Under the pieces are notes generated by a model. The model was not told where the DNA came from, ran no database searches, and worked only from the letters and a program-made list of their open reading frames with translations. The position numbers and the translations under genes were made by a program. A DNA stretch of 64,000 nucleotides, taken from assembly GCA_036172665.1 (NCBI GenBank), contig CM069874.1, positions 26,061,946-26,125,945 on the forward strand, in the 5' to 3' direction. Shown in pieces: positions 1 through 11,575 of the stretch (its first letter is position 1; each line of letters opens with the position of its first letter). Source of the stretch: Prosopocoilus inquinatus. Taxonomy: Eukaryota; Arthropoda; Insecta; Coleoptera; Lucanidae.

Positions 1-617
1 TCTGGAATCCCTAGAAATAAACAAGCTTAAGAATTCCGACAACTTATTGAATAGCCAGCTAGACCTTAACAATTCACCATAGGTCAATCTGTTTCAATAT
101 TAAGTATAAAAACTGACCCCCAAGACATTTTGTGTTTCTACCCGAAGAAGCTATAGTAATAGCGAAATATGTCGTAATATGTATCTGAGAAATTGTGTAA
201 CTTTACAAAATGTAGTGGAAATTGTGAGTAAAAAAGATTAGTTTTTTTTACATCTACGTCTGCGTATATGTTTAAATGAATTTCCACCACATATCATTTA
301 TCATTTAATCTGTCACAATAACCTAAAATCCTAAAAGCGCGCAATTACTATTTACAAACATCAACTGGTTGATTTCTCACATGCCGAAATTGCGTTTGTA
401 ACAGGAAAATTCGTTTTCAAAATTTTATATACATAACAATTGCACAGTATTTCAAATACTAGTCTTGGCAATTTATTGACTTTTGCAACAAGATACACAA
501 TTTTGAATCAGACTAGACAGGTTTGGAAGCAGTATCAACACATTAATGTGTAACGAAGTCGATGTTCAATATTTAAATTTAATTTTTATTTTAAACTGTA
601 TTCAATATGTGTGTATA
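1..617. other. Intergenic, no recognisable feature
   Basis: AT-rich sequence with stop codons in all frames. I see no gene, RNA or clear repeat here. Confidence 0.5.
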
Positions 618-1087
618 CAGGATGATTCAATATAAGTGTCCAACCCGTCAACCACAGGTAGTACACAGAAAAGAAAACAAAAAGTCTGCATACATAGAGG
701 GTCTAATATTCACAGTTTTTGAGATAAAATGCATACTGCAGATTCACATATAAATTGGTTGATGGGCACTAATGCAGCTATATTGCGTCACAAGAGCAAT
801 GGACCATCGCGGAATACAAGGAAACACTAGCGTTTACCTTGAAATGAAACTATAAAACTTTTTATTTATGGTTTTCTGCGGAGAATAATGTGTAATACGC
901 AATTCTTTTATTTAAATTTCGTACTCGGGCATGTATACTTAAGAAATGAATCATAATTTACATTTTGGATTCAAAGGAGGTTGATTTCTGAAATGCCTCT
1001 GACAGAATTATTTCTTGCAAAATCACACTTGCATGACCTTAGTGAATACGTTCTTAACGGGTCGGACGCGTATTCTGAATCATCCTG
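618..1087. mobile_element. TA-flanked MITE, family A copy 1
   Basis: A 470-bp non-coding element bounded by imperfect inverted repeats of about 30 bp. Both ends, read inward, start CAGGATGATTCA and reach a shared (T/C)CC-ACCCGT segment. It is flanked by TA on both sides (616-617 and 1088-1089), the target duplication of Tc1/mariner-like transposons. A diverged second copy lies at about 42371-42803, which shows this is a dispersed family. No transposase is encoded, so it would be mobilised in trans. Superfamily assignment rests only on the TA flanks. Confidence 0.72.
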
Positions 1088-2153
1088 TAGAGTAAGGGAA
1101 AACTTGCTTTTCAAAAGTTGTAACACATGTTTTTATTGATTGGAAATGAAGTGTGACAATCGCACTCATCTTAAATGTAATTGATAAAGCAGGATGGTAT
1201 GAATCTTCAGAAATAAATAGCATTAAGTCATGTTGAACATTAATGTAGCAATACTAGCCAACACCAAATAACTTGACTTAAGTCAAGCAAGGCAGAGAAA
1301 TTATTCAAGATATCAAATTTCGAGTTACCAGTATTATTTTTATGCAAATGGGAGATATTAATTATTCCCCAATTAGAATAACTACCTTATTAGTAAGAAA
1401 TACAGAGGATTCTAATATAAAAGTATCTCTATTTTGGTAACCATTGAAGGGTAATTAATTTTTTTAAGTACTTATAAGTAGTCGATCGATTCTGTTGAAA
1501 GTATTATGGTTGCCTGATAGACATGAACAGTGGTCATAATGTTACAGCCGTGACGCGCAAATAGATCTATTTTTAGCATGAGTCGCGCCATCTTGCGTCA
1601 CAGAACGTTACTGACATTTCTCGGTGCTTCGCGTTCATTCTAGTAAGTTCGAGTAAAACAGGGATCTACTACATAAACGTAACGGTCCGCCAGGAGTAGA
1701 AATATAATATTAATAATAAATATAGAAAGTACATTTTGTAAAAGTGTTTTTTGATAGGCAAGTTCATTATTATTGTGTTGTTAATTGTGTAAAGCGACAG
1801 CTGGTAATTAAAGTGTTCTAAAATTTAACGACTATAATTTGTGACCCCCCAAATTCGTAAGAATAATGTAAACGCAACGCAACGGTCATAATGTAGATTT
1901 ACAGGGTGATCCAACGATGCGTATTTCTTCTGTGAGGCTTATGGGAAAAAAATTAGGAGAAAAATCGGTAAAGAATTTTATACTAGATACACGGCATATT
2001 GTAAAATTATTTTGAAATACACAGAGTGATCACAAAAATAGCGGTTCCTGGAAACTATTTTTTTAATGGAACACCCTGCATGTTGTTAGGTATTTGGATG
2101 CGTCGCAGTGAACTGATTACGACTATATATAAATATACAGGGTGTGTTTTTTT
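1088..2153. other. Intergenic; possible solo-LTR-like segment
   Basis: No coding sequence recognised. An 11-bp direct repeat, GGTCATAATGT, occurs at 1532-1542 and 1884-1894. It brackets about 340 bp that begin TGTTACAGCCGTGACGCG, which looks like the start of an insect LTR. The far end does not finish in a clean CA, so a solo LTR is only a guess. Several CAGGGTG-type transposon-end motifs follow (near 1901 and 2137). Confidence 0.3.
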
Positions 2154-2508
2154 CGATGTTTAGCATGGGGATCTTGGAAACTAGCAGAACTAGAGAGACG
2201 GTTAAATGGAGAAACATTTGTGGTTTTAGGTAGTAAGTTTAATGTAGCTTTTGTTCCTTACTTAAAGTTCATGGCTGGCTAGATAATTCAAAAAAACTGA
2301 TTTTTTTTATAATTTCTTTAAATGGATTTGGCTCTGTTATTCTTGATTTTACAGAAAAGTTGTAAAAGCAAAAGTTGTACAGAATTATGTTCTCACCGAA
2401 GCCTTGGAAGATCATTCTTGTGGTTCTAAGAAGAACCTTTCAAAATTCACCGGATAAACAATTGCAAGTACGAGTACCAGGGTCGGAGAATGGGACTTTC
2501 GTAATATT

Positions 2509-2576
2509 TTTAGTTTATTTTTGTTCTTCTTAGTTTATATTTGTAACTAAACTATGAAGAACAAAAATAAACTAAA
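2509..2576. repeat. Long perfect hairpin
   Basis: Two perfect 21-bp arms (2509-2529 and 2556-2576) surround a 26-nt loop, and the loop itself contains a complementary TAGTTTA/TAAACTA pair. It lies inside the inverted-arm element at 2154-4300. It may be a foldback remnant of a nested insertion. Confidence 0.7.
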
Positions 2577-3019
2577 TATATTCGTAAAGACGTTCAAAAC
2601 GACTATTTGTAATACACATATTACACCTCTTTAAAATCGAATTGACACCTGTCCTAGTAGAACGTCTGTAAATCAGGGCTATTCTGTAACATTAATATGC
2701 ATATCAATTACGGTCTTCAATAATTAATTGAAGAGAACTTTATTCGATTTCATAACAATTCAAGTGGATTGCCGACCGCCAATTGAAGAGAGATGCATAT
2801 TAACTTGACATCACACTTGATAGGGATTGCAAGTTGTTCCGAAACTGTTTACAGAATACCGTTTTTGCAAGGTCACTTGATACATAAACATAATTGATAC
2901 GTTTCAAGTCCATATCAATGTTACAGAATAGACCCCAAAATTGGCAAGACCTTCTAGATAGACATTCTCTCAGGTCTTTTATTGTTGCATGCAACCTTCG
3001 ATAGACCTCAGTTTTTTAT

Positions 3020-3560
3020 CGCTCCCTATAAATAAAAGTCTAAAATAGACAGACAGAGCAGGGGATCGAGGTGATCACGTTATTGGTACATTTCTTCCAA
3101 TCCATAAGTTGGGAAAAGTTTTATTCAAATATTTTACATTGTTAATTGAGTACGTGACGGTGCGCCATCATGTCGAACCATTCTAGCAATCCTCGAGTCT
3201 GTAAATTTAATTCGTCTAACATATTTTCAAAATAATTCTGTAAGAAATGAAGATAGCGGTCACCAATGAAGTATCATTAAAAACGTCTGGACCGAGAATT
3301 GTTCAACCAATGACTAAACATTTAACCAAATTTAATTGTGGTCTTGTTTGTTCAACCTGATGCGAATTTGTTTTAACCAATGATGCTCGTTGTGTCTATC
3401 AAACATGTCACAGTTTATAAGCTTGGTTACATTAGTCCAAAGAACTTTAAATTTGAACAGTGCGTCACCTATACATTTATCTCTAAATGCAGGCATTGTT
3501 TGAGAAATTGATAATTTGTAAGGACGGAACTTATGCTTTTACAATATTCGCATAACAGAG
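3020..3560 (-). pseudogene. Transposase remnant (DUF4817/mariner-like)
   Basis: Minus-strand translation, frame-shifting several times, gives fragments typical of insect mariner-like transposases of the DUF4817 group. Near 3080-3180 there are short pieces resembling the family's (Q/H)DGAP-H block and an FPNLWIGR segment followed by a W-PRSP-like stretch. Near 3250-3330 the equivalent of the family's GP-F region is visible. Multiple stops and frameshifts make it non-functional. The family assignment is from memory of the motif order. Confidence 0.6.
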
Positions 3561-4825
3561 CGTCGTGATGCTTCCGTTTAAATTTGTCGGGTCGAAGTTA
3601 ATGGATTTTCCATTACATGTACTAGCACATTTATCTCAACAGTTTAGTTAATTGAGCTGGTTTTGAACCTAGATTTACAGAAGGAACCATATTCTCCCAA
3701 ATTGTCATAAAATCTTTTAAATGTAGGCAGTGAAGGCTGCAATTTGGATGGCATTTTCTTGGCACTGAATGTCACACTCGATCATATCGCGCTTTTGATA
3801 TGAAAAATTAATTTCAATGACAAACCAGACACCTATCAAGTGAACATTAGTAGTAAACGTCAAAGTGATATAATTGCATTTGTCAATTAAGATTCGTTTC
3901 CATGGCCAACCATATTAAGAATTTCGAAACAGAAAAACTGCCGAATCTTCGTCGTTCTCCCTATCGAATTATACATCATTCGAGTTTCCATTTAAAAACA
4001 CCGATGTTTGTCATAACTCAAAAATGGGAAATTACACGGAAAATTTTGTTCGACTATATAATGAAGAACATAATTCTGTACAACTTCTGCCTTTACGACT
4101 TCTCTCTAATATCAAGAGTAACCGAGCTATATGCATTTAATGAAATTATAAAAAATTAGTTTTTATCTATCTAGCCAGCCATGAACTTTAAGTAAGAAAC
4201 AAAAGCTGCATTAAATTGATCACCTAAAACTACAAATCTTTCCCCATTTAACCGTCTCTCTAGCTCTGCTAGTTTCCAAGATCCCCATGCTAAACATTGA
4301 AATTTTTTCTTGCAACATTCTTAAAAAATTCAGTCACTTTGAACATGAATTTCTGATTACTGAAACAACAGAGACGAACGAAAATGTAACACGATATTTT
4401 TAGGACTTTGGCCTTTATGAAAACGTGAACAAACGTGAAACTTTTTGCATTATACCGAATGATCGATACTTACGAAACATTGGGTATCTCATTTTTTTTT
4501 AATGGAACGGCCTACTTTTTATTTCAGAAATGGAAAGCACTTAAATGTAGCTTTCCGATGTAAGGTTATATACTTTTATTTTTAATAATTTCGTCACTAG
4601 AAATTTTTTTTAACAGTAATAGTGTATCGGTCTTTCTTTTAGGAAAGACTATTGGCTAAACTGAAAATTTTTGGTCATTATAGAACGCGGTAGTAAATTG
4701 AAGAGCAAACAAACAACGAATTTTACCCGGATTATCTGCTGCTGACATGAACCTAAGTATATATGATTACAATTAACGTAACACGAAAGAAAACATCCTT
4801 GATTTCACAAAAGTTTTTTTTTATT

Positions 4826-4870
4826 CACTAAATGTACATTTCGTATGCTAAACATACATCGTCAGTAGTA
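4826..4870 (-). ncRNA. Hammerhead ribozyme (type I), PLE-associated
   Basis: Read on minus, the core is complete. CTGACGA is at 4865-4859. A stem II of GTATG/CATAC with a TTTAG loop follows, then GAAA. Stem III is minimal and palindromic (TGTACA), followed by the U-U at the cleavage position. Five-bp stem I is formed by TACTA and TAGTG (one G-U pair). Short palindromic stem III is characteristic of hammerheads described in Penelope-like elements, which may act as dimers. It sits in the 3' pLTR-like region of the PLE. Confidence 0.8.
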
Positions 4871-4894
4871 TACAAATTTTTTTTGTCTTACGGG

Positions 4895-5821
4895 CAGTGT
4901 TGTTAAGTATCTAGATGCAAGTATCTAGATACAGTATCTAAATACTTTTTGAGTATCTAGATACATATCTCAGATACTACTAAAAAAATGTAACTGTATC
5001 TGCATCTACATACAATTACAGTGTATCTATTCATTTGAGATACTAAGATACATTTTAGATACCTTTTGAACTTCAATAAAAACAGCAGACCTTGGCGGAA
5101 ATGCAACCTCCGATTTTTCAGTCTCTTTCTTTTGATTTTCCCCTCTTGTTAATTATGTTTTCCAGTTTGTCAAATGACTGTTCTATTTAAAATGCGATTT
5201 GATAGTTCAGAAACTTGAAAATTATTTTAAAAATTGGGAAAGATATTTCACAAAAGGAGAAAATCAAAAGGAAAAGACTGTATTGTTGATTTTATCAACT
5301 TTTCTTGATTATGGGAACGCTCTCTTAGCTACAACAAGGTTGCAGCTAATGATCCTAGATTCATTTGACATTTAACTTCTCTGATACGGAGGTAGAGTCA
5401 TTTCTGTTGGTAACTTTATATTTTACGCTGACATGACTTGGTTTCATACAAAACCAGGTAACTACCAGCTTATTGATCAACTGATTTACAAAGATAAATT
5501 TTCTATTTAAAAAGACATACTGCTGAAAAAAAAATGTAAAAATTATCACAGATTTTAGAGTGTAAATTATTCACATATTCATACGAAAACGAAAAAGTCG
5601 ATTTGGATTGCAAATATTACCGTACCCCCACTGCTGCATAGGTTATTGAATTTTAAACATGCAAGTATCTTGATAAACTACATATACTTTTTTTTTGTAT
5701 CTGTATCTATATCTATATATTTTCCGGAAAAAAGTATCTGTATCACCATCTAGATACATATTTGTGAAAGTATCTGCATCTGTACCTAGATACTATTAGA
5801 AATGTATCTTTAACAACACTG
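4895..5821. mobile_element. hAT-like MITE nested in the PLE
   Basis: A 927-bp non-coding insertion whose ends are inverted repeats starting CAGTGTTGTTAA. Next to them are arrays of GTATCTAGATAC-type words. The flanks are CTTACGGG (4887-4894) and CTTACGTT (5822-5829), an 8-bp target duplication with two mismatches, the size expected for hAT elements. Removing it restores collinearity with the inverted copy at about 7240-7770, so it inserted after the PLE. Confidence 0.85.
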
Positions 5822-6089
5822 CTTACGTTACGAGCTAGTTTATATAGGATTTTAAAATCTAAAACTGTTATTCCAAGAATATTTTCTGTAAATTTGAGTA
5901 GATACTAGGAAGACGGACCACTGGAATGAATCTTACCTAGAAAAGCCGGAGAGTGTCAGGAAGCTTTCAGAAACGGATTCATGCATAACGGAGTAGAAAT
6001 TACTAGGAATGAAAATAGAACAATATTAGAAATTATTTATAGGATGTATAAATTTTAAAAAAGTATTATTTAAAGGTGATAAATCTACA

Positions 6090-6390
6090 TTTGAAATGTG
6101 TTGTTTATGTTTCTTCATGTATATGGCTTCGAGCATATCTAAATTATTGCTTCGGCATTTTTTTAGGAGTTTAACATTTTCTATTGAAAAGTTGTGTCCT
6201 CTCTCGTGCTAATGTAGGGCAATAACTGATTTTTCTATGTGTTTGTATTTTGGATGTGTTATATGTTCTTTATATCTGCTTCCAATATTTCTTTTTGTTT
6301 GTCCTATGTACGTTTTGGGCAAGTATCGCATTTGATTTGGTATGTTCCGGATTGTTTTAAGTTCGGTTCTTGACTTGTTTTATTATTTAC
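6090..6390 (-). pseudogene. GIY-YIG endonuclease of the PLE (degraded)
   Basis: Minus-strand translation across one or two frameshifts gives a GIY-YIG-type domain: a YQIKCDTC segment, a TYIGQTKRNI segment, then RYKEH, and an ALH--RGHNFSIEN tail before a Lys-rich end. These are the landmarks of the endonuclease fused C-terminally to RT in Penelope-like elements, where it nicks target DNA for primed reverse transcription. A second, inverted copy of its 3' part lies at about 7240-7400 on the plus strand. Confidence 0.7.
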
Positions 6391-6479
6391 TGTTGTTTTT
6401 AACGTATGGAAAAGGCTGGAATTAAATTGTATCTTTTAAACAAGTTCTTGATTTTATTTTGCCAGATTCTGTTAAAAGT

Positions 6480-7253
6480 GATTTTGCAATATTTACTCTT
6501 GTCTTGGTTTCTGATTGGCGTTAAAGTGGTAACAGCTAATTGACATTATTTATTGCAACATTAACTATATAATTTAATTCTTTTGTGAAATTTTCTGTGG
6601 AAAGTGGAATTGTGAGTAGTGTATTAATGAGAAAATAAAAAGCTGTTTCTTTGTATTTATGGTAAGTGTATAAGTCATTTGGGATGTAGTTATCGGTGTT
6701 TCCCATGGCAGTTCCGAAAGTGTGTTTGTAAAAATTGTTATTAAAAGTGAATATGTTTAGGTCCAAGCATAATTCGGTTAGTTTTAAATAGTCTGAGATT
6801 TTTGTTGCGGGAATGGAGTTGAATTGCAGAAAAGTTTTTAGCATTTTGAGACTTACATCGATAGGAATACTCGGGAATAACGCTACTATGTCAAAGGAAA
6901 TTAATTTGTCATTTGGATTTAATTGGAGGTTATTTAATTTGTTAATGAGGTCTGAGGTTTTTTAAAGAGAAGTCATTTTCAAATTTTAACATGCATGTCT
7001 TCTTTGACTAGCTATTTTGCAATTTCATATGTGGGAGAATTGATGTTCGAGACTATTGGACAGTATGAATTTCCTGGTTATGTATTTTTGGTAGGCAATA
7101 AAGATGAGAGATTTTTGGATTGTTTGTTTTTATTTTTTTTCTCAAATTGTTGTCTATTAATGTGGTACACTCTCGCAAGATATTGTTTACTTTGTTAACA
7201 TACACACAGACACCCACTAAACATGTACCACATGTAACATACAACACATCCAA
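6480..7253 (-). pseudogene. Penelope-like reverse transcriptase, core deleted
   Basis: Three frame-shifted blocks are visible on minus. The fingers block carries PKISHLYCLPKIHN (about 7060-7110). The motif A block LISFDIVALFPSIP lies at about 6860-6910. A block reading FGTAMGN (about 6710) runs directly into thumb sequence containing YIPNDLYTYHKYK and LLTIPLSTENF. The catalytic YVDD region that should lie between GTAMGN and the thumb is missing, so an internal deletion removed the active site. The family is recognised from motif content; the protein is non-functional. Confidence 0.8.
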
Positions 7254-7681
7254 AATACAAACACAGAAAAATCAGCTATTGCCTTATATCAACACAAGAC
7301 AGGACACAACTTTTCAATAGAAAATGTTAAACTCCTAAAAAAATGCCGAAGCAATAATTTAGATATGCTGAAAGCCATATACATGAAGAAACATAAACAA
7401 CATCTTTCAAATTTAGATTTATCACCTTTAAATAATAATTTTTTAAAATTTATACATCCTATAAATAATCTTTAATATTGTTCTATTTTCATTCCTAGTA
7501 ATTTCTATATCGTTATGCATTAATCCGTTTCTGAAAGTTTCCTGACACTCTCCGAATTTTCTAGGTAAGATTCATTCCAGTGATCTAGTACCTATCCAAA
7601 TTTACAGAAAATATTCTTGGAATAACAGTTTTAGATTTTAAAATCCTATATAAACTAGCCCGTAAGACAAAATAATTTGCA

Positions 7682-7717
7682 TACTACTGACGAAGCATAC
7701 AAAATGTACATTTAGTG
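7682..7717 (+). pseudogene. Degenerate hammerhead ribozyme
   Basis: This is the inverted-end counterpart of the ribozyme at 4826-4870. It keeps stem I (TACTA/TAGTG), the CTGACGA core and the TGTACA stem III. Nine bases of stem II are deleted and the G of the GAAA core is an A. It should not self-cleave. Confidence 0.7.
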
Positions 7718-8092
7718 AATAAAAAATTTTTGTGAAATCAAGGGTGTTTTTTTTTGTTCGTGTTATATAGTTATATAGTGATATATGATTACAATTTTAA
7801 TATAAAAAAATGCTAATAAAATTTACTAATTAAATAGAAAATGCTACTCCTAATAAACTAGTAAATTATATAAATAAATGAAAATTTCTTCGTAATTTAC
7901 GCCGGAAATTTCGTTTTAATAGCAAATTAACACGAATGAAACAAGAACTCAAGTACTTTTCATCATGAATTCTGCAGACTTTTAATGGAGTAAGTGTGAG
8001 GGCTGCTAGCATATTCAAATCAAGGAGGGGACTGAAGTTTCAATCGCAAGTTTCCGGTAAATTTCAAGAGAAAAATCGAGCCTGAACGAAGT

Positions 8093-8720
8093 TCTCCTTT
8101 GTTAACATAATCACTGGAGCTGTGTAAATTCGTAAAAGGGTACTCTACGAGAGGGTATTCTTTAGCTAATCTTTTACAATCTCAAAAATCTTAAGTATTT
8201 CGTAAAGAAACAGAAGTCTTTTTTAAAGTCGCAAATAATATGAAGCCTAATATGTTTCATCGCATGTTTCATCGCGCGTGTAATTTGTAATTGCGTCAGG
8301 ATTAAATGGCTCGAAAGAACTGTTTGGCTTATCTAAAGCCGTTGAAACATTAAGTGCTTTTTTAGTACACATGGAACTAAGCCCACGTTTTCATTATTAA
8401 AATATTCGTTTAGAATTCCTCTCTCCTTTGTTAACATAATCAACGGGGTTGAGTAAATTCATGAAAGGGTCTTCTACGAGAGGGTATTCTTTATCTAATC
8501 TTTGTGAATCTCGAAAATCTTAAGAATCAAAAAAGATCTGATTTAAAGATATAATTAATAATATGAAGCCCAATAAGTTTCATGGCCCGCGTAATTTGTA
8601 ATTAGGATTAACCGGTTCGAAAAAACTGTTTGGCTTATCTAACGCTGTTGAAATATTAAGTGCTTTTTCATTACACATAGAAAAGCCCACGTTGTTCCTT
8701 ATTAAAATATTTGTTTAGCA
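8093..8720. repeat. Diverged tandem duplication, 329-bp period
   Basis: Two adjacent copies begin TCTCCTTTGTTAACATAATCA-like at 8093 and 8422, and both run through shared blocks such as CTACGAGAGGGTATTCTTTA and CTGTTTGGCTTATCTAA. They differ by substitutions and small indels, so the duplication is old. No coding capacity is seen. Confidence 0.75.
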
Positions 8721-10089
8721 TTCTTCTTTTCCGAGCAAAACACGCAGTGATAACAGAAACGCCGCACTTTGATTTACGCTCCGCGCTATTTGTCTGAAAA
8801 ACGTATGTCATGCGAGAGGGTCTGAATTTTAATGCGGCTCGCAAAAACCGGAACGAGAAAGGGTAGACGCAAACAAATAAAACAAAAAAAAAGGGAATCA
8901 CTAGCATTAGCCAATTTTCATCGATTAGTCCGGTTGTTTGTTTGTTTGTTATCCCGAGCTTGCAGTTTCCATCTTATCAGCCAATCAGATTTATTACATC
9001 TGCTATCTTCGCCAAAAAGATAATATAGGTATTTATAAAGAAAAGACAAAACAAGAATACATTCTAAAAAATGTATAGTATTTAAAGGTATTTGGTACTC
9101 ACCGATTTCCCTCCCATGATATTATGTTAAAATCCTATGATGGTTATGCCTCGATAACGACGTGAAATGAGTGCTAGAATTCATGACCAATTAGATTATT
9201 TGTATTTCTACTGCTATACCTAAGCTCCATGGTTGCAATGACGTGTTTTATAGATATTTTATGTTAACAGAATTGATTGAAACCACGCCACAGTCATATC
9301 AGCAATCGCGGTTGCCTACTTACTACGCGTATCGAGCTTTTACGAGCTTTCGCTGTCACAGTGACATCTACCACGCTTTTCACAACGCGCGGGAATCTAA
9401 AAGTAAGCGAAAATGTAGCAATTTTACCTCGAGTACTTTTATTAAAAAGACCTCAATACTAAATTTAAATGAAAATTGTTTCTAGTAAGTTAGTCTGAAA
9501 GTATTAATGTTTCAGGATAGTGCTTTCAGAAATTGAAAATAACGCCGGTTAAAGACATGTTACGCCATCTACTTGCATAAGGTGAAAATACATAATAGAT
9601 ATACGTGTAGGTTACTTTGCCTTATTAGTAATATTTATCAGTTTCTTTTGATATTTGAAAAATCATAATTACAAAGTCACAGTAAGTCTTGTGGTTTTCG
9701 ATAAAATAGTGTTTTTTTTTTTGTAGAAAATGCAAAGCTAATTATTGTATTCTATTATTAAATTAAATTATGAGACGTTACAACTGTCGTTTGCAAGAAC
9801 TCTGCTGTGCGATTCTTCAGAAAAGAATGATTGTTTTTTTTTTCAGAAAAATGAAAAAAAAGTGTAGATCATTATCGTTACCTGTTATCCTCCTGTATAT
9901 CACTTCTAATAGAAAGCAAAGTTTTGTTTAACGGTTTGTAGGTGCCGCTACTGATATTGAAACAGTTGAAATATAAGAAATTAAAAATTAATTATGTACT
10001 GTTATTACAGTTTTGTAAACGGTTCTTGTATTGATAGAATGTTATAAAAAATAAAACAACATCTAAGACAATTAAATCAAAATTATGTT
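8721..10089. other. Intergenic, nothing recognised
   Basis: Short open stretches only, with no recognisable protein motif. A (GTTT)n tract is near 8935-8950. No RNA gene or clear transposon end was found. Confidence 0.5.
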
Positions 10090-10930
10090 TTGCCTGTGTT
10101 AAGAAAAAATTAACAGTACAAACGAGACTTCTCTTAGTACTTCTGGACTAATTAGGCGCATTTTAAATCTAATATGGTCTCTCAATTCTTGCAAATTTAC
10201 GGGTCTATTTTCGTATACTTTACTTTTCAAGGAACTCAGTAGGAAATAATTTTGTGGAGCTAAAGTCTGGAGATCGCTGAGGCCACTCCATAGGACCACG
10301 TCGCCCGATCCACCGATTGGGAAACACCTTACGCAAATAACTACAAATCATTGCTGCATAGTGCGATGGTGCACCATCCTGATGATAACACATCTCGTCA
10401 TTAAATTATCTGGTTGAACTGGATGTAGAAATAATTTTACTAAGGCAGGGACTAGTCCAAATTGACAGAATTCTAAATATCTTTCCCCAGCTAAATTTTC
10501 ATTAAAGAATACTGGTCCCAATATCCGATCTGTTAATATCCCTGCCCAAATATTGACTTTCTGAGGATGCTGTGTTGTTTTCTCTATCATCCAGTTTGGT
10601 TTTTCTGATGTTCAGTATCTAAAGTTTTGTTTATTCACGGTACCGTTTAAACAGAATGTATCTTCATCCGAGAATAAAATATTTCCCACAAACAATTAAT
10701 TATGACTACACATTCTCTGCATTTCCTCCGAGAATTGTAGACGAGATGATCAGAATCATCCTCTGAAAGTTCAGGAACCAGTTTGACTTTGTGCGGGTAC
10801 AATTTTTTCCTGTGACAAATTTTTTGAAGCAATTATGGCTTATTGAATTATCTAAAGCGATTTGTTAACTTGTTGAATGGAGTCTCTCTCGCAAAGTCAA
10901 TAAGACGTTCAATTTGGTATTTAGATGTAA
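10090..10930 (-). pseudogene. Transposase remnant (DUF4817/mariner-like), C-terminal two thirds
   Basis: Minus-strand pieces in shifting frames follow the order of an insect DUF4817-type transposase. They are KLYPHKVKLVPELSEDD (about 10750-10800), an LFSDE-like/NGTVN region near 10640-10670, and HPQKVNIWAGIL with ILGPVFFNENLAGERYLEF (about 10480-10580). Next come a DGAPSHYAA-like segment and PNRWIG near 10310-10370, then LKSKVYENRPVNLQELRDHI with LISPEVLREV (10120-10230). Frameshifts and stops disable it. The decay is milder than in the remnant at 3020-3560. Confidence 0.8.
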
Positions 10931-11342
10931 TTTTGAACGACCTTATCCAGGTCTGACTCTAACATTTCCAGTTTCTTTAAATTTTTTCTCGATTTTACTC
11001 ACAATTGAACGTTTTATGGGTTGTCGGAATTGAATGTTTTTGATTAGAAATCTAGTAAACTGCTGTATGAGTTCTTGTTCGATCTCCATATCCTAATAAT
11101 TTTTGAGTTTGAGAAATTTCTTGGTTACTAAATTTTATTACTTTTGATTTATTTTTTCCTGAAAATTTTATTATTGAACCCCATAATTGTTTTACTTTAT
11201 GATGCGTAGAAAAGTATTGTCTATCGAATGCCGCAATCAAAAAGGTAGATTCATATTTGAAAATTTTTAGGTTGCCATAAGAAAACACAATTGCGGCTAA
11301 TAGGTGTACATTCAAAAAATTGAAATCTTCAACACTGTATAT
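10931..11342. other. Intergenic, probable decayed transposon flank
   Basis: Up to about 11000 the sequence may still belong to the N-terminal part of the neighbouring transposase remnant. The rest, up to the copia target duplication, has no recognisable feature. Confidence 0.35.
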
Positions 11343-11347
11343 GTTTG

Positions 11348-11541
11348 TGTTCAAAGGTGCTGGATCTCCAGAAGTAGTAATACACAGGCAGACACAATAA
11401 ACTGTATTTGAACTTGGAATATGACAAAAGCATATATATTATTTTATTATTTTTTAACAACTGAATGATTGATTACTATCATTAAATATACATCAAGGCT
11501 ACTGGATGTTGATGTGCAGCCTGAAGTGAACATCCTTAACA
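11348..11541 (-). repeat. Copia 3' LTR
   Basis: 194 bp, TGTT...AACA on the plus strand, indistinguishable from the LTR at 15900-16093. It is the 3' LTR because gag-pol reads on minus. Confidence 0.93.
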
Positions 11542-11550
11542 CCCCCTCTC
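11542..11550 (-). promoter_or_regulatory. Copia polypurine tract
   Basis: On the minus strand GAGAGGGGG directly abuts the 3' LTR, where plus-strand DNA synthesis is primed in LTR elements. Confidence 0.8.
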
Positions 11551-11575
11551 GAAGGCTGGACAGACTCGAAGTAAT

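Larger units (their letters stand above)
2154..4300. mobile_element. Decayed transposon with ~250-bp inverted arms
   Basis: Sequence from about 2154-2405 reappears reverse-complemented at about 4055-4300, with roughly 80% similarity by eye; the outermost shared block is TGTTTAGCATGGGG. Between the arms lie a degraded transposase (3020-3560, minus) and a 68-nt hairpin (2509-2576). The arrangement fits an old TIR or foldback DNA transposon. The exact ends and a target duplication could not be fixed, because the outermost bases of the two arms disagree. Confidence 0.55.
4775..7780 (-). mobile_element. Penelope-like element with inverted ends
   Basis: A retroelement of about 3 kb read on the minus strand: reverse transcriptase (about 7253 down to 6480), GIY-YIG endonuclease (about 6390-6090), then a 3' region with a hammerhead ribozyme. 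A 16-bp direct repeat, ATATATGATTACAATT, flanks it at 4759-4774 and 7781-7796, a good target-site duplication. Sequence from about 7240-7770 is an inverted copy of the 3' half (about 4778-4894 plus 5822-6270). This gives inverted pLTR-like ends, an arrangement known for Penelope elements. The RT lacks its catalytic centre, and a hAT-like element is nested at 4895-5821, so this copy is dead. Confidence 0.85.

Noticed and set aside
1532..1894. Solo LTR bounded by an 11-bp direct repeat
   Set aside because: No canonical CA end, and the direct repeat is too long for an LTR target duplication; kept only as a remark.
11052..11354. 100-codon minus-strand frame before the copia element
   Set aside because: It starts at a non-ATG codon inside the LTR and has no recognisable family.
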